A stretch of 51,441 nucleotides of DNA from the NCBI GenBank assembly GCA_949373145.1, contig CASICI010000009.1, positions 1 through 51,441 on the forward strand, read 5' to 3'. The notes under the pieces were generated by a model that was given only the letters and a program-made list of their open reading frames with translations, was not told the DNA's origin and made no database searches. This DNA is from an uncultured Phycisphaerales bacterium. Lineage in GTDB: Bacteria; Planctomycetota; Phycisphaerae; Phycisphaerales; SM1A02. The position numbers and the translations under genes were made by a program. Of this stretch, positions 1-8,417 are shown piece after piece (the stretch's first letter is position 1; every line of letters begins with the position of its first letter).

Positions 1-168
1 GACGAGATCTCCACGTACTACAACAAACTCCTGCGTGATGCGATCAAGTCGGTCACCAGCATGATCGAACCATTGATGATCGTTCTGATGGGATCAGTGG
101 TGGGATTCATCGCCATGGCGATCATCCTCCCGATCTTCAAGATGAGCAGCCTTGTCTCGGGCGGATGA
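1..168 (+). CDS. Type II secretion / type IV pilus inner-membrane platform protein GspF/PilC, C-terminal fragment
   Basis: The first 55 codons seen here, read in frame from base 1, are the carboxyl end of a GspF/PilC platform protein. They hold the segment MIEPLMIVLMGSVVGF, followed by a hydrophobic stretch ending ILPIF. This Ile-Glu-Pro motif before the last transmembrane helix is characteristic of the family, which sits in the inner membrane and couples the assembly ATPase to pilus or pseudopilus extrusion. The stop at 166-168 overlaps the start of the next gene (ATGA), so the two are probably translationally coupled. The start lies outside the window. The family call is firm; whether it serves secretion or a pilus cannot be decided from this fragment. 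Confidence 0.88.
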   Translation, partial: DEISTYYNKLLRDAIKSVTSMIEPLMIVLMGSVVGFIAMAIILPIFKMSSLVSGG

Positions 169-752
169 TGAAAGGTGACGACAGCCGGATGAAAATGATC
201 AAGTCAATTGCAGTACGACGAAACGCTCGACGCAGAGCCGGCTTCACCCTCATCGAAACCGCGATGGCGAGCGTGATCATCGGAACCGGAGTGCTTGCCA
301 TGATCTCGGCGCAGGAAGTTCTGTTGAAGAAGAATGACTGGTCATCGATGACCACCACCGCCACGCTTCTCGGCAACGAAATACGAGAGATGACATTGAA
401 TCTGCCACGGCACGACCCTGTCACCGGAACGACCTTCTGGGGGCCGGAATCGGATGAAATGACGCTTGAAGACTTCGATGATGTCGATGACTTCGATGGC
501 CCCGGGGAGGGAATCGTCTTTTCAAGTGCTCTGGGAAACGGCCCGATCAATGCCGCCAGAGCAGTGATCACCGACATGGATGGGTGGGAACAGATCGTCA
601 AGGTGATGAGCGTCGATTCATTCGACATCACGACACCCATGAACGACGCCGAGACCGACATGGTACGGGTCGAAGTGCTCGTTCGTTATCAGGGCCCCAA
701 CGATGACCAGCCGATGGACATGACCACCATCACATGGATCGCTCCAAACTGA
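165..752 (+). CDS. Pilin-like protein with prepilin cleavage motif (GspI/PilV type)
   Basis: A 195-residue protein. Residues about 26-45 carry a type III (prepilin) signal: a basic stretch, then G|FTLIE with Glu at +5 and a hydrophobic helix. A prepilin peptidase would cut after the Gly and N-methylate the Phe. The rest is an acidic, soluble domain typical of minor (pseudo)pilins. It overlaps the GspF stop by 4 nt and is followed by two more pilus-type genes, so it is a minor component of that machine. Start choice is uncertain: ATG codons lie at 165, 168 and 189, and the later one would shorten the unusually long pre-signal region. GspI/PilV is inferred from position and length, not from a specific motif. 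Confidence 0.75.
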   Translation: MMKGDDSRMKMIKSIAVRRNARRRAGFTLIETAMASVIIGTGVLAMISAQEVLLKKNDWSSMTTTATLLGNEIREMTLNLPRHDPVTGTTFWGPESDEMTLEDFDDVDDFDGPGEGIVFSSALGNGPINAARAVITDMDGWEQIVKVMSVDSFDITTPMNDAETDMVRVEVLVRYQGPNDDQPMDMTTITWIAPN

Positions 753-780
753 CGAGGCATTTCGGGAAGAAGGACGAATC

Positions 781-3201
781 ATGACTCATCGATTCAGAAA
801 TTCAAGCACACGAATCCCTCGACGAGGTGTCACCAGCGTTCTGGCGATGATGTTTCTCGTCATATTCGGGTCACTCTCGGTCGCCATGGCGATCATGGCA
901 CAGGGAAACCTACGAGCAGCCGACAGCGCGCTGCATGTCTCGAGAGCGACGAGTGCCGCACAGACGGGACTGGTCTTCGCAACCAGACGGCTTCAGGCTG
1001 AATCCAAACGATGGGTCGTCCGTAAAGGAACGATCGATCGAGCATTCGGCGAAGATCTCTGGAATGGAGAACTCAGCATCGATGGCGAGGACATCCAGCT
1101 GCTCGCAGCCGAAGGATACGAAACCGGACAGGATCCAAGCGGCCTGGTGGAAGGGCTTCTGGATGCACACCTGGCAGATGATCATGCCTTCGAGGCCGAA
1201 CCGGGGGACTCCCTACTTCCGACCACGATCGGCGCGAATCGGCTTGAGACCCAACCCATTCGAATGAACGTCGGAGACGACAACTTCTACTTCAGACTGA
1301 GATACGAGACGGTCGAATCCGACGATGATGAGACACGCATCCGGGTCACCAGCATCGGCTTCGATGGCGAGATCAGCCGCCAGGTGGCGATGGAATTTCT
1401 TCTGACCAAGAAGATCCCCTTCGCCGTGGTGAGTCCGAACAGGATCATGATCGGAAAGAACGTCTCGATCGAAGGCCCCATGGGAACCCGGTTCGGACTC
1501 AACCCGGAAGAATTGAACGAAAGCAACGGCGATCCGCTGGTCATGCGCAGTGACTTCAGATACCTCAGCGACTCCCTGACGCAGAAGATCGATCTCTTCG
1601 AGGAGGCAATCGCCGAAACAGATCAGGATGGCGACGGCCGTCTGCGTCCGAATCATCCGGTCGAAAGCTTGAAACTCACCGGTGATTCAGGACTCGCGGA
1701 CATCGATGGCGATCAATATGTCACTGGATTCGATCTGTTCCTGGCCGAGTACGATCTCAACGGAGACAACAAGGTCGTCTGGGATTCGCAACGAGCCAAT
1801 CTCGCGGGACTTGGGACGCCCTCCGAGGAATTCCGGGACGTGGACAACCAATTGGCGCGTCTGATCGACCAGGGTTTTGCCGATCGAAACCTCGACGGCA
1901 TCGTCGATTCGATGGATGTCGCACTCGGCTACAACGACGGACTCCTCGATATATACGACATGTATGCCAAGGTCAGAGGCGCCCTTGCATTCGGAGTGAC
2001 CGAAGCGGATTGGGATGAAGTGAACCAGGGACCATGGCGAAACGTGGTCGAGGGCGCAGTCGTCCCGGAAATCGATCAGTCAGCGGTCACATTCGATGTC
2101 TCCGAGGAGATTCTTCGGGATGTCACCACCGAGATGTTCGAGGACAATCAGGAGTGGTATCTCGAACAGGTCCAGGACTCGAACGATTTCCAGAATCAGG
2201 TCGATCAAAGCGTTCTCAATGATGATGATTCCGAATTTTCGGAATCAGGAAACTCATCATGGGAGTCGGTCCCCTTCGGTTCTCCGAACCCCTACGACTG
2301 GTTCCAGCGTGACGTGTACCGGAACATGACGTTCAGGAACCTGAGGATTCCACCTGGAAACAACGGTCGTTTCGTCAATTGCACGTTCATAGGAACGACC
2401 TACGTCCAGACAGAAGTGGATTGCATGCACCCGAATTGGAACTATCTGGGCGCACTTGAACGGACGACGAACGAAGACGGTGAGATCACCTACGAGACGA
2501 AGTTCGAAGGACTCGAGCTCGCCCCGGGACCAGAAGGTGACGCGACCGTCGACGACACGAAACTACTCTCGAACAATCTGATCTTCGAAGGATGCACCTT
2601 CCTCGGTGCCATTGCAGGCGACAGACCCTCGGGATACACCCACTGGCGAAACAAACTGCAGTTCACCGGTGCCACGCGTTTCTATCTCAACACCGACGAC
2701 CCCTCCCTTGGACAGCAGGACGACTCGGAAATGATCGTCTCCGAACTCGAATCATTCACCGAAGAGGAAAACGATTATTTCGCCAGAAGCACCATGATGA
2801 TGCCGGGGTGGTCGATTGACGTTGGAAACTTCGAGAACAGTCAGGCGGAGAATTGGGAGGAGACTCCCGCGGTCAATCTCAAGGGGATCATCGTGGCAGG
2901 CATCCTCGACGCTCGTGGAACAGTCAACGTCAACGGAACGTTGCTGATGACCTTTCGTCCGACACCGGGAACAGGTCCGCTGTTCTACGGTGGCACAAGT
3001 GATCAGTTCAACACGACTCTTGGATATTTCGGACCACTCGACGGTGACATGGAAGGGCCCGACCCTGACGGCCAGGACTTCAACGGATTCGGAGAGATCA
3101 GATTGATCTACGACTCGAATGCGCGACTCCCCGACGGCATTCCATGGCCGATCACAGTCGAGGCCGACGCAACGACCTATACGGAGGGAGCGTATCAATG
3201 A
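781..3201 (+). CDS. PilX-like pilus/secretion accessory protein with Ca-loop (dockerin/EF-hand-like) motifs
   Basis: An 806-residue protein. A basic N-terminus and one hydrophobic helix (residues about 16-40) precede a Gln/Ala-rich amphipathic segment, the arrangement of PilX N-terminal domains found among minor pilin genes. Residues about 281-380 contain at least four acidic loops of the DxDxDG type (D281-DQDGDG, D308-DIDGD, D325-DLNGDN, D368-DRNLDG), two of them followed by the GFDLF/SMDVA pattern of dockerin repeats, so calcium binding is likely. The C-terminal half is Gly/Asn/Asp-rich with several NGT/GTL strands. A ribosome-binding site (AAGGA) lies 6 nt before the ATG. Its gene sits between two pilin-like genes and overlaps the next by 4 nt. 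A role as a large surface or tip subunit is inference. Confidence 0.6.
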   Translation: MTHRFRNSSTRIPRRGVTSVLAMMFLVIFGSLSVAMAIMAQGNLRAADSALHVSRATSAAQTGLVFATRRLQAESKRWVVRKGTIDRAFGEDLWNGELSIDGEDIQLLAAEGYETGQDPSGLVEGLLDAHLADDHAFEAEPGDSLLPTTIGANRLETQPIRMNVGDDNFYFRLRYETVESDDDETRIRVTSIGFDGEISRQVAMEFLLTKKIPFAVVSPNRIMIGKNVSIEGPMGTRFGLNPEELNESNGDPLVMRSDFRYLSDSLTQKIDLFEEAIAETDQDGDGRLRPNHPVESLKLTGDSGLADIDGDQYVTGFDLFLAEYDLNGDNKVVWDSQRANLAGLGTPSEEFRDVDNQLARLIDQGFADRNLDGIVDSMDVALGYNDGLLDIYDMYAKVRGALAFGVTEADWDEVNQGPWRNVVEGAVVPEIDQSAVTFDVSEEILRDVTTEMFEDNQEWYLEQVQDSNDFQNQVDQSVLNDDDSEFSESGNSSWESVPFGSPNPYDWFQRDVYRNMTFRNLRIPPGNNGRFVNCTFIGTTYVQTEVDCMHPNWNYLGALERTTNEDGEITYETKFEGLELAPGPEGDATVDDTKLLSNNLIFEGCTFLGAIAGDRPSGYTHWRNKLQFTGATRFYLNTDDPSLGQQDDSEMIVSELESFTEEENDYFARSTMMMPGWSIDVGNFENSQAENWEETPAVNLKGIIVAGILDARGTVNVNGTLLMTFRPTPGTGPLFYGGTSDQFNTTLGYFGPLDGDMEGPDPDGQDFNGFGEIRLIYDSNARLPDGIPWPITVEADATTYTEGAYQ

Positions 3202-3815
3202 ATCGTGATGCACAAACCGGTCGAAGGAGAACTCTTCGGGCGTTCAGCCTCGTCGAGATGTTGATCGCACTGGCGATTTCAGCGGCACTCCTTGCAGCGA
3301 CCCTGGTCGCACTGCAGACCTCTTTTCGCGCCTACCAGGTGACCACCGATCAGGCCTCGACCCATGCGGTCGGACGGCTGGTCATGCACAGGATGACCGC
3401 GATGATCAGATCCGGCCAGGACTTCAGACCACTTCCTGCGGACATCCGAGAGCGTTTCGTAAGCAGCGACTACATCGAGTTCTACCACCCAGACACGGGA
3501 AACCTGATCACCATCAATTGGGACAGTCTGACCGGGCAACTTCTGTACTCGATCGACAATGCCCTACCAGTCGTTCTGCTGGAGGGCGTGGTCGCCCGAA
3601 CGGAAGAGGACGGGACGCCTATTCTTCCCTTCTACCTTGAGTGGGAGCCGGGGCGGCGCGTCTACAGGATCACCATCGATCTCATGGTCATTCCGGATGA
3701 CACCATCTCGACATCGGCAGATGAGTACATCGTGCAGGACCAGGAAACGGGCCAGAGCATCTTCAAGCCGATACGACTGGTCGGCTCCGCGATGCCCCGT
3801 TCAGCCATGTTCTGA
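3198..3815 (+). CDS. Pilin-like protein with prepilin motif (GspJ/PilW type)
   Basis: A 205-residue protein starting at the ATG that overlaps the preceding stop (ATGA at 3198-3201), with GGAGG about 9 nt upstream; an earlier in-frame ATG at 3144 lies inside the previous gene and is less likely. The signal is A|FSLVEMLIALAIS with Glu at +5, so the residue before the cut is Ala instead of the usual Gly. The helix is followed by a mixed alpha/beta domain of about 160 residues, close to GspJ/PilW in size. As the last gene of the operon it probably completes a minor pseudopilin set with the gene at 165. GspJ versus PilW cannot be separated here. Confidence 0.75.
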   Translation: MNRDAQTGRRRTLRAFSLVEMLIALAISAALLAATLVALQTSFRAYQVTTDQASTHAVGRLVMHRMTAMIRSGQDFRPLPADIRERFVSSDYIEFYHPDTGNLITINWDSLTGQLLYSIDNALPVVLLEGVVARTEEDGTPILPFYLEWEPGRRVYRITIDLMVIPDDTISTSADEYIVQDQETGQSIFKPIRLVGSAMPRSAMF

Positions 3816-3860
3816 TCACACCTGAGAAGAAAACGCCACAGCCCGGTCGCGGGCGCAGCT

Positions 3861-5960
3861 TCATTCAAGCGCATCGTCCATGAGACGTTGGTGAATGCCC
3901 AGACGGAGTGGATCCTCGGAGTCGAGATCATCATCCGTCGAGCGTTTGGAATAGAGACCGTCGGAATGCATCTCCCAGGCCTGAACCTGATCCTCGAGTG
4001 ACATCTGGAGAATGCCCCAGAGTCGTTCACGCTGCCGTCGACTTTCGACCGGAGTGATCGCTTCGATGCGTGCATGGAGATTTCGATACATCCAGTCCGC
4101 TGATCCGATGAAGTAGTCACCGTCCATGGGATCCTCACAGCCACCTGAGAACCAGTAGATCCGACTGTGCTCCAGAAATCTTCCGATGAGGGAGACCACG
4201 CGAATGTTCTCGCTCAACCCCTCGACCCCCGGGCGCAGGCAACAGAATCCGCGGATGATGAGATCGACGCGAACCCCGTGCTGAGCCGCCGAATACAACG
4301 CTTCGGTCATCGAGCGATCCTCCAGCTGGTTCATCTTCGCGATGATGTGGCCTGGACGCTCGTCGGTATGCAGCAGGATCTCGCGTTCGATGAGTTCGAG
4401 GAATCGGCTTTTCATCGCGACAGGAGCCACCAGAAGTTTCTGGTAATCCATCTGGCGGGAGCGACCGGTCATGTAGTTGAAGAGATTGATCAGATCTCCG
4501 GTGACACCGGGGTCACACGTGAAGAGGCCGAGATCTTCATACAGACGTGCGGTCTTGGAGTTGTAGTTTCCAGTGCCGACGTGCGCATAGCTCCTGATCT
4601 TCGACCCTTCCTGACGAATCACCAGCGAAGTCTTGGTGTGCGTCTTGAGACCGACCACGCCGTAGGCGACATGCACACCGGCATCTTCCAGCTTGCGAGC
4701 CCATTCGATGTTTCGAGCCTCGTCGAAACGAGCACGAAGTTCGACCAGAACGGCGACCTGCTTGCCACTTTCCGCGGCGCGGATCAGATTAGGAATGAAC
4801 GGACTGTCACCGGAGGTGCGGTAGAGCGTCTGCTTGATGCAGAGAACCTTCGGATCGGCGGCAGCCTGCTCGATGAACGCCTCGACGGTCGCATCGAAAC
4901 TTTCGTAGGGGTGATGCACCAGCATGTCACCGGTCCGGATGCGACTGAAGATGTCGGCACCCTCATGCGAGAGGGAGGCCGGAACGACTGGATCCCAGGG
5001 CGAATATGAAAGCTCGGGTCGATCGATCGATGCCACTTCATCCAACACGCCGAAGTCGAAGAAACCGTCGGTTTCGTAGACGTCATCCTGAGCCAGATTC
5101 AATTCATCGCAGAGCATCTGGACCATCTGAGGATCGGAGCCACGTCCGATCTCCAGGCGAACGACCTTCGCGAATCGACGTTCACGAAGCTGCTGCTGAA
5201 TCTGCACCAGAAGATCTTCGGCATCTTCATTCTCATTCTCGATGTCGGCATTTCTCGTCACCCTGAAGGGCATCACCTTGGTGATGCGCATGCCGGGGAA
5301 GAGATCCTCCAGATTGTGAGAGATGATCTCGCGCACCGGGACGTACTTCGAGGTGCCCTCGAAACGGTACATGCGGGAAGGAACCTCGGGGACCTTCACA
5401 CGAGCGAACAGACGGTCAGGGTCTCCGGGCCGCTCAAGCTGCACCCCCACCGAGATGCTCATGTTGGAGATGAAGGGGAACCTGTGACCGGGATCGACCG
5501 CCAAGGGAGTCAGAATCGGGAACACGTTCTGGTTGTACCACTTCTCGGCTTCCTCACGTTGAGGATCCTCGAGGTCCTCCCAGGTGAGAATCTCGATGCC
5601 CGCTTCACGCAAGGCGGGCAGAACGCTGGTCTGGTAGGTGTCAAGCTTCTGGGTGAGCAAGGAGTCGACCCGCATTCGGATCTTCTCCAGAAGAACGGTC
5701 GGACTGTCCGTCTCACCTTTGATCGCACCGGCACCGGCATCGATCCGTCGCTTCATGCCGCCGACACGCTTCATGAAGAATTCGTCGAGGTTGTTCGAGA
5801 AAATGGAGAGGAAACGAACTCGCTCGAGAAGAGGCGTCTTGGGATCATCTGCCATTTCGAGAACACGACGGTTGAATTCAAGCCACCCGAGATCACGATT
5901 GAGGTAGCGATCCGAGATCGATGGAGAGGACTGATCGGATGTCTGAGAATCGTCGGTCAT
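3861..5960 (-). CDS. ppk1: Polyphosphate kinase 1
   Basis: A 699-residue protein with the complete PPK1 layout: N-terminal domain beginning RYLNRDLGWLEFNRRVLE and FSNNLDEFFMKRVGG, a head domain, and two C-terminal phospholipase-D-like domains. The region KTHTKTSLVIR contains the His that is autophosphorylated in this family, and Y-x-H-V-GTGNYN follows. The enzyme reversibly transfers the terminal phosphate of ATP to a growing polyphosphate chain. Length is normal (about 690). It begins 4 nt inside the end of the upstream PTPS gene, so the two are cotranscribed. PhoU is encoded 6 kb away on the other strand, so phosphate storage and signalling genes are near but not in one operon. Confidence 0.97.
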   Translation of the reverse strand: MTDDSQTSDQSSPSISDRYLNRDLGWLEFNRRVLEMADDPKTPLLERVRFLSIFSNNLDEFFMKRVGGMKRRIDAGAGAIKGETDSPTVLLEKIRMRVDSLLTQKLDTYQTSVLPALREAGIEILTWEDLEDPQREEAEKWYNQNVFPILTPLAVDPGHRFPFISNMSISVGVQLERPGDPDRLFARVKVPEVPSRMYRFEGTSKYVPVREIISHNLEDLFPGMRITKVMPFRVTRNADIENENEDAEDLLVQIQQQLRERRFAKVVRLEIGRGSDPQMVQMLCDELNLAQDDVYETDGFFDFGVLDEVASIDRPELSYSPWDPVVPASLSHEGADIFSRIRTGDMLVHHPYESFDATVEAFIEQAAADPKVLCIKQTLYRTSGDSPFIPNLIRAAESGKQVAVLVELRARFDEARNIEWARKLEDAGVHVAYGVVGLKTHTKTSLVIRQEGSKIRSYAHVGTGNYNSKTARLYEDLGLFTCDPGVTGDLINLFNYMTGRSRQMDYQKLLVAPVAMKSRFLELIEREILLHTDERPGHIIAKMNQLEDRSMTEALYSAAQHGVRVDLIIRGFCCLRPGVEGLSENIRVVSLIGRFLEHSRIYWFSGGCEDPMDGDYFIGSADWMYRNLHARIEAITPVESRRQRERLWGILQMSLEDQVQAWEMHSDGLYSKRSTDDDLDSEDPLRLGIHQRLMDDALE

Positions 5961-6346
5961 GGAGCGATCTTCCCATCTGCATGATCAGGAATCCAGTGGG
6001 CGACGCATCCCGGGGCCTCAGTGACGGAAATTCGAGCAAGTCGTATGCCGCTGGGCAATTCCGAGACGAGTACGCGCCCGATGAATTCCACCACGTTCTC
6101 TGCGGATGGATTCCTGGCGGAGAAGGCTTCCGCGGCATTCAGATCCGCATTGCGAAACGGAGCCACGATTCGATCCACCAGGGATTCCAATGCATGAAAA
6201 TCACACAACAGGCCATCCTCATCGAGAACGGGACCTTCGACGAGCACCGTGAGGTGCCAATCATGGCCATGAACCTGCTCACGTTCCCCGGAAAGCACCA
6301 GAGCGTGGGCGGCTGAGAAGGATGTCTTGACTGAGAGCTGATACAC
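5957..6346 (-). CDS. 6-pyruvoyl-tetrahydropterin synthase family protein, probably PTPS-III (folate pathway) rather than QueD
   Basis: With a GTG start at 6346 the protein is 129 residues, normal for the family; the reading frame is open to an ATG at 6460, but that extension has no family resemblance. Zinc-ligand histidines are visible: H14 in FSAAHA and H26/H28 in VHGHDWH. The catalytic Cys of QueD and classical PTPS, expected a few residues before HGH, is absent; instead E23 forms ExxHGH, the published signature of PTPS-III enzymes that replace dihydroneopterin aldolase (FolB) and make 6-hydroxymethyl-dihydropterin. The GTG lies 7 nt after a TATACT -10 box, so the mRNA may be leaderless. 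It overlaps ppk1 by 4 nt. PTPS family membership is certain; substrate is inferred from the motif. Confidence 0.85.
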   Translation of the reverse strand: MYQLSVKTSFSAAHALVLSGEREQVHGHDWHLTVLVEGPVLDEDGLLCDFHALESLVDRIVAPFRNADLNAAEAFSARNPSAENVVEFIGRVLVSELPSGIRLARISVTEAPGCVAHWIPDHADGKIAP

Positions 6347-6353
6347 AACTCCA

Positions 6354-6359
6354 AGTATA
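6354..6359 (-). promoter_or_regulatory. -10 box of the PTPS-ppk1 operon
   Basis: TATACT on the minus strand ends 7 nt before the GTG start codon at 6346. Transcription from it would begin at or next to that codon, giving a leaderless message. No good -35 hexamer is seen 16-18 nt upstream. Confidence 0.5.
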
Positions 6360-6463
6360 ACTGTGGAACCCGATCCGCTCCTGCCGATCTTCGACATCAG
6401 AGCCGCCCCCGCGAGCGAGTGACCCAAGCCGACCTTCGAACCCCAACGGATCTCATTCAACTT

Positions 6464-7864
6464 ATGACCAGATCAGACGCCACACCCCCACTCATGCTTT
6501 CAGTAAGCGGTGCCCGAGGGTTGGTCGATTCAACCATGACCCCTGATGTGGCAGGCGCCTTTGCGGCCGCATTCGGCAGTGAACTCCTCGAAATGGCCCC
6601 GCAGAAGCCCCTGAGACTGGTGATCGGCCGAGATGGTCGAGCCTCGGGGGCGAAGATCTCGGAGGCGGTCTGCGACGCACTCGCTGGAATCGGAGCGGAG
6701 GTGGTGAACGTCGACGTGGCAACGACTCCCACGGTGGGCATCATGATTCGAAAAACCGGCTCGAACGGTGGAATCGTGATCACTGCCAGTCACAACCCCA
6801 TCGAATGGAACGGGATCAAGTGCCTCGATCATGATGGCCTCGCCCCCCCCCCGGAGCTGGCGAATCGAATCATCGAGAGATTCAAGAATGGTGCCGTCGT
6901 CACCTCCACCGCGGAGGCTCGAGGATCGGTGTCGAAAGACGACTCTTCGACCAGACACCACATCGATCTGGTTCTGGCTGAACTCGACGTGGAGATGATC
7001 AGATCCAATCCCACGACGGTCGTGCTGGATTCGATCAATTCCTCGGGAAGCGTCGGAGGAAAGATGCTCCTCGACGACCTGGGATGCGGACTCATCCACC
7101 TGAACGGAGAGCAGACCGGAGACTTCGCACACACGCCGGAGCCCACTCGTGACAATCTTCGGGATCTCGCACGGCTGGTCGGCGACAGTCCCGAAGCACT
7201 CTGCGGATTCGCCCAGGATCCGGATGCGGACCGCCTTGCCGTCGTCGATGAGCGGGGCGAATACATCGGTGAGGAATTCACGCTGGTGCTTGCCGTGCTG
7301 AGACATCTCCAGAAGAACGGCCCGTGCGATCTGGTGGCGAATCTTTCGACAAGCCGCATGATCGACGACCTGGCGACGCGGTTCCCGGGGACACGAGTCC
7401 ACCGAAGTGCGGTGGGCGAGGCGAATGTGGTTGCCAAGATGCGTGAAACGGAAGCCCCTCTCGGCGGAGAGGGCAACGGCGGCGTCATCCTGCGAAGCAT
7501 CGGGTGGATCAGAGACAGTTTCGTGGCGATGGGACTCGTGCTTGAACTCCTGGCCGCGGAGAAGCGCTCCCTCTCCTCGATCATCGAAGAACTTCCCCGG
7601 TACGCCATGATCAAGGAGAAACTCGATCTTTCCGCGATCGGAGGACGCCCCGTCATCGAACCGGCACTGAACAAGCTGAAGGTGGCCTTTGCAGACGAAC
7701 GCGTCAACGACATTGATGGCGTGCGGGTCGATTTCGAGGAAGGATGGGTGCACGTTCGTGCCAGCAACACCGAGCCGATCATGCGAGTCATCGCGGAGGC
7801 TGAAACGGAAGAAGAAGCACGATCACTGATTCAGAGGGCGAGCACGGCAGCCGGATTGAGCTGA
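6464..7864 (+). CDS. Phosphoglucosamine/phosphomannose mutase family enzyme (alpha-D-phosphohexomutase)
   Basis: A 466-residue protein from the ATG at 6464 (an in-frame GTG at 6419 and an ATG at 6494 are alternatives; homology to the family begins at LSVSGARGLVD). The four signatures of the superfamily are present: the phosphoserine loop TASHNPIEWNGIK (Ser about 109), the metal-binding loop DPDADRLAVVDERG, the sugar-specificity loop GEGNGGVI and the phosphate-binding loop RASNTEPIMR. It interconverts hexose 1- and 6-phosphates. The GEGNGG loop is seen in bacterial GlmM/archaeal PGM-PMM branches, so GlmM is possible and would feed UDP-GlcNAc synthesis together with the pyrophosphorylase at 12795, but the exact sugar is not decidable here. 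No clear ribosome-binding site is visible. Confidence 0.88.
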   Translation: MTRSDATPPLMLSVSGARGLVDSTMTPDVAGAFAAAFGSELLEMAPQKPLRLVIGRDGRASGAKISEAVCDALAGIGAEVVNVDVATTPTVGIMIRKTGSNGGIVITASHNPIEWNGIKCLDHDGLAPPPELANRIIERFKNGAVVTSTAEARGSVSKDDSSTRHHIDLVLAELDVEMIRSNPTTVVLDSINSSGSVGGKMLLDDLGCGLIHLNGEQTGDFAHTPEPTRDNLRDLARLVGDSPEALCGFAQDPDADRLAVVDERGEYIGEEFTLVLAVLRHLQKNGPCDLVANLSTSRMIDDLATRFPGTRVHRSAVGEANVVAKMRETEAPLGGEGNGGVILRSIGWIRDSFVAMGLVLELLAAEKRSLSSIIEELPRYAMIKEKLDLSAIGGRPVIEPALNKLKVAFADERVNDIDGVRVDFEEGWVHVRASNTEPIMRVIAEAETEEEARSLIQRASTAAGLS

Positions 7865-7910
7865 CCTCTTGCGAGGTGAGGATTCAACAGCTTCTTCAGG
7901 ATCGGCCTTG

Positions 7911-7944
7911 GATTCTTGACTGAGTCCAGAATCAGGGCTATAAC
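7911..7944 (+). promoter_or_regulatory. Promoter and palindromic operator of the perR-katG operon
   Basis: A textbook sigma-70-type promoter: -35 TTGACT at 7916-7921, a 17-nt spacer, and -10 TATAAC at 7939-7944, ending 8 nt before the GTG start of the Fur-family gene. Over the -35 lies a 23-bp palindrome at 7911-7933, arms GATTCTTGACT and AGTCCAGAATC around a central G, with 10 of 11 positions paired. Its length and placement fit a dimeric repressor site; autoregulation by the downstream Fur/PerR protein is inferred. Confidence 0.8.
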
Positions 7945-7952
7945 GTCCCCCC

Positions 7953-8396
7953 GTGCACACTGAACCACAAGAACTCCTTCGCCAGCAAGGCCTGCAGGTG
8001 ACCACGCAACGCGTGGCGATCCTCGAATCAGTGGCCGAACAGCCACACTGCACAGCAGAATCCGTCGAGTCGGATGTCTGCACGAGGATCGGGTCGATCT
8101 CGCGACAGGCCGTCTACGACGGACTGGGAACCCTCGTCGAACATGGGCTGCTGCGCCGGATCCAACCCTCCCGTTCCCCGGCTCGCTTCGAGACCAGAAC
8201 CGGAGACAACCACCATCATCTCATCTGCCGATCATGCAACCGCATGATCGACGTCGACTGCAGGGTCGGACACGCGCCATGTCTCGAACCGTCAGCCCCC
8301 GCAGGGTACGAAATCCATGAAGCGGAAGTCATCTACTGGGGACACTGCCCGGACTGCCGCACGAACGAAATAACATCCAGATCACGCAAACGCTGA
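7953..8396 (+). CDS. Fur/PerR-family metal-dependent transcriptional repressor
   Basis: A 147-residue Fur-family protein starting with GTG. The N-terminal winged helix (QGLQVTTQRVAILE ... SISRQAVYDGLGTLVEHGLL) is followed by the dimerisation domain, with GDNHHHLICRSCNRMIDVDC: the His cluster and the first CxxC of a structural zinc site. The second CxxC is HCPDC near residue 137. PerR is the likely subtype because the gene lies 21 nt before katG and a peroxide-sensing repressor of catalase is the common arrangement; Fur or Zur cannot be excluded from sequence alone. The -10 box ends 8 nt before the GTG and there is no Shine-Dalgarno, so translation is probably leaderless. A palindrome over its own promoter suggests autorepression. 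Confidence 0.92.
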   Translation: MHTEPQELLRQQGLQVTTQRVAILESVAEQPHCTAESVESDVCTRIGSISRQAVYDGLGTLVEHGLLRRIQPSRSPARFETRTGDNHHHLICRSCNRMIDVDCRVGHAPCLEPSAPAGYEIHEAEVIYWGHCPDCRTNEITSRSRKR

Positions 8397-8417
8397 TATC
8401 CATTTCAGAGGAATCCC

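Noticed and set aside
3841-3854. Hairpin GCCCG-gtcg-CGGGC between the pilin and ppk1 ends as a terminator
   Set aside because: The stem is only 5 bp and the T-rich stretch begins 6-8 nt away, so it is too weak to call.
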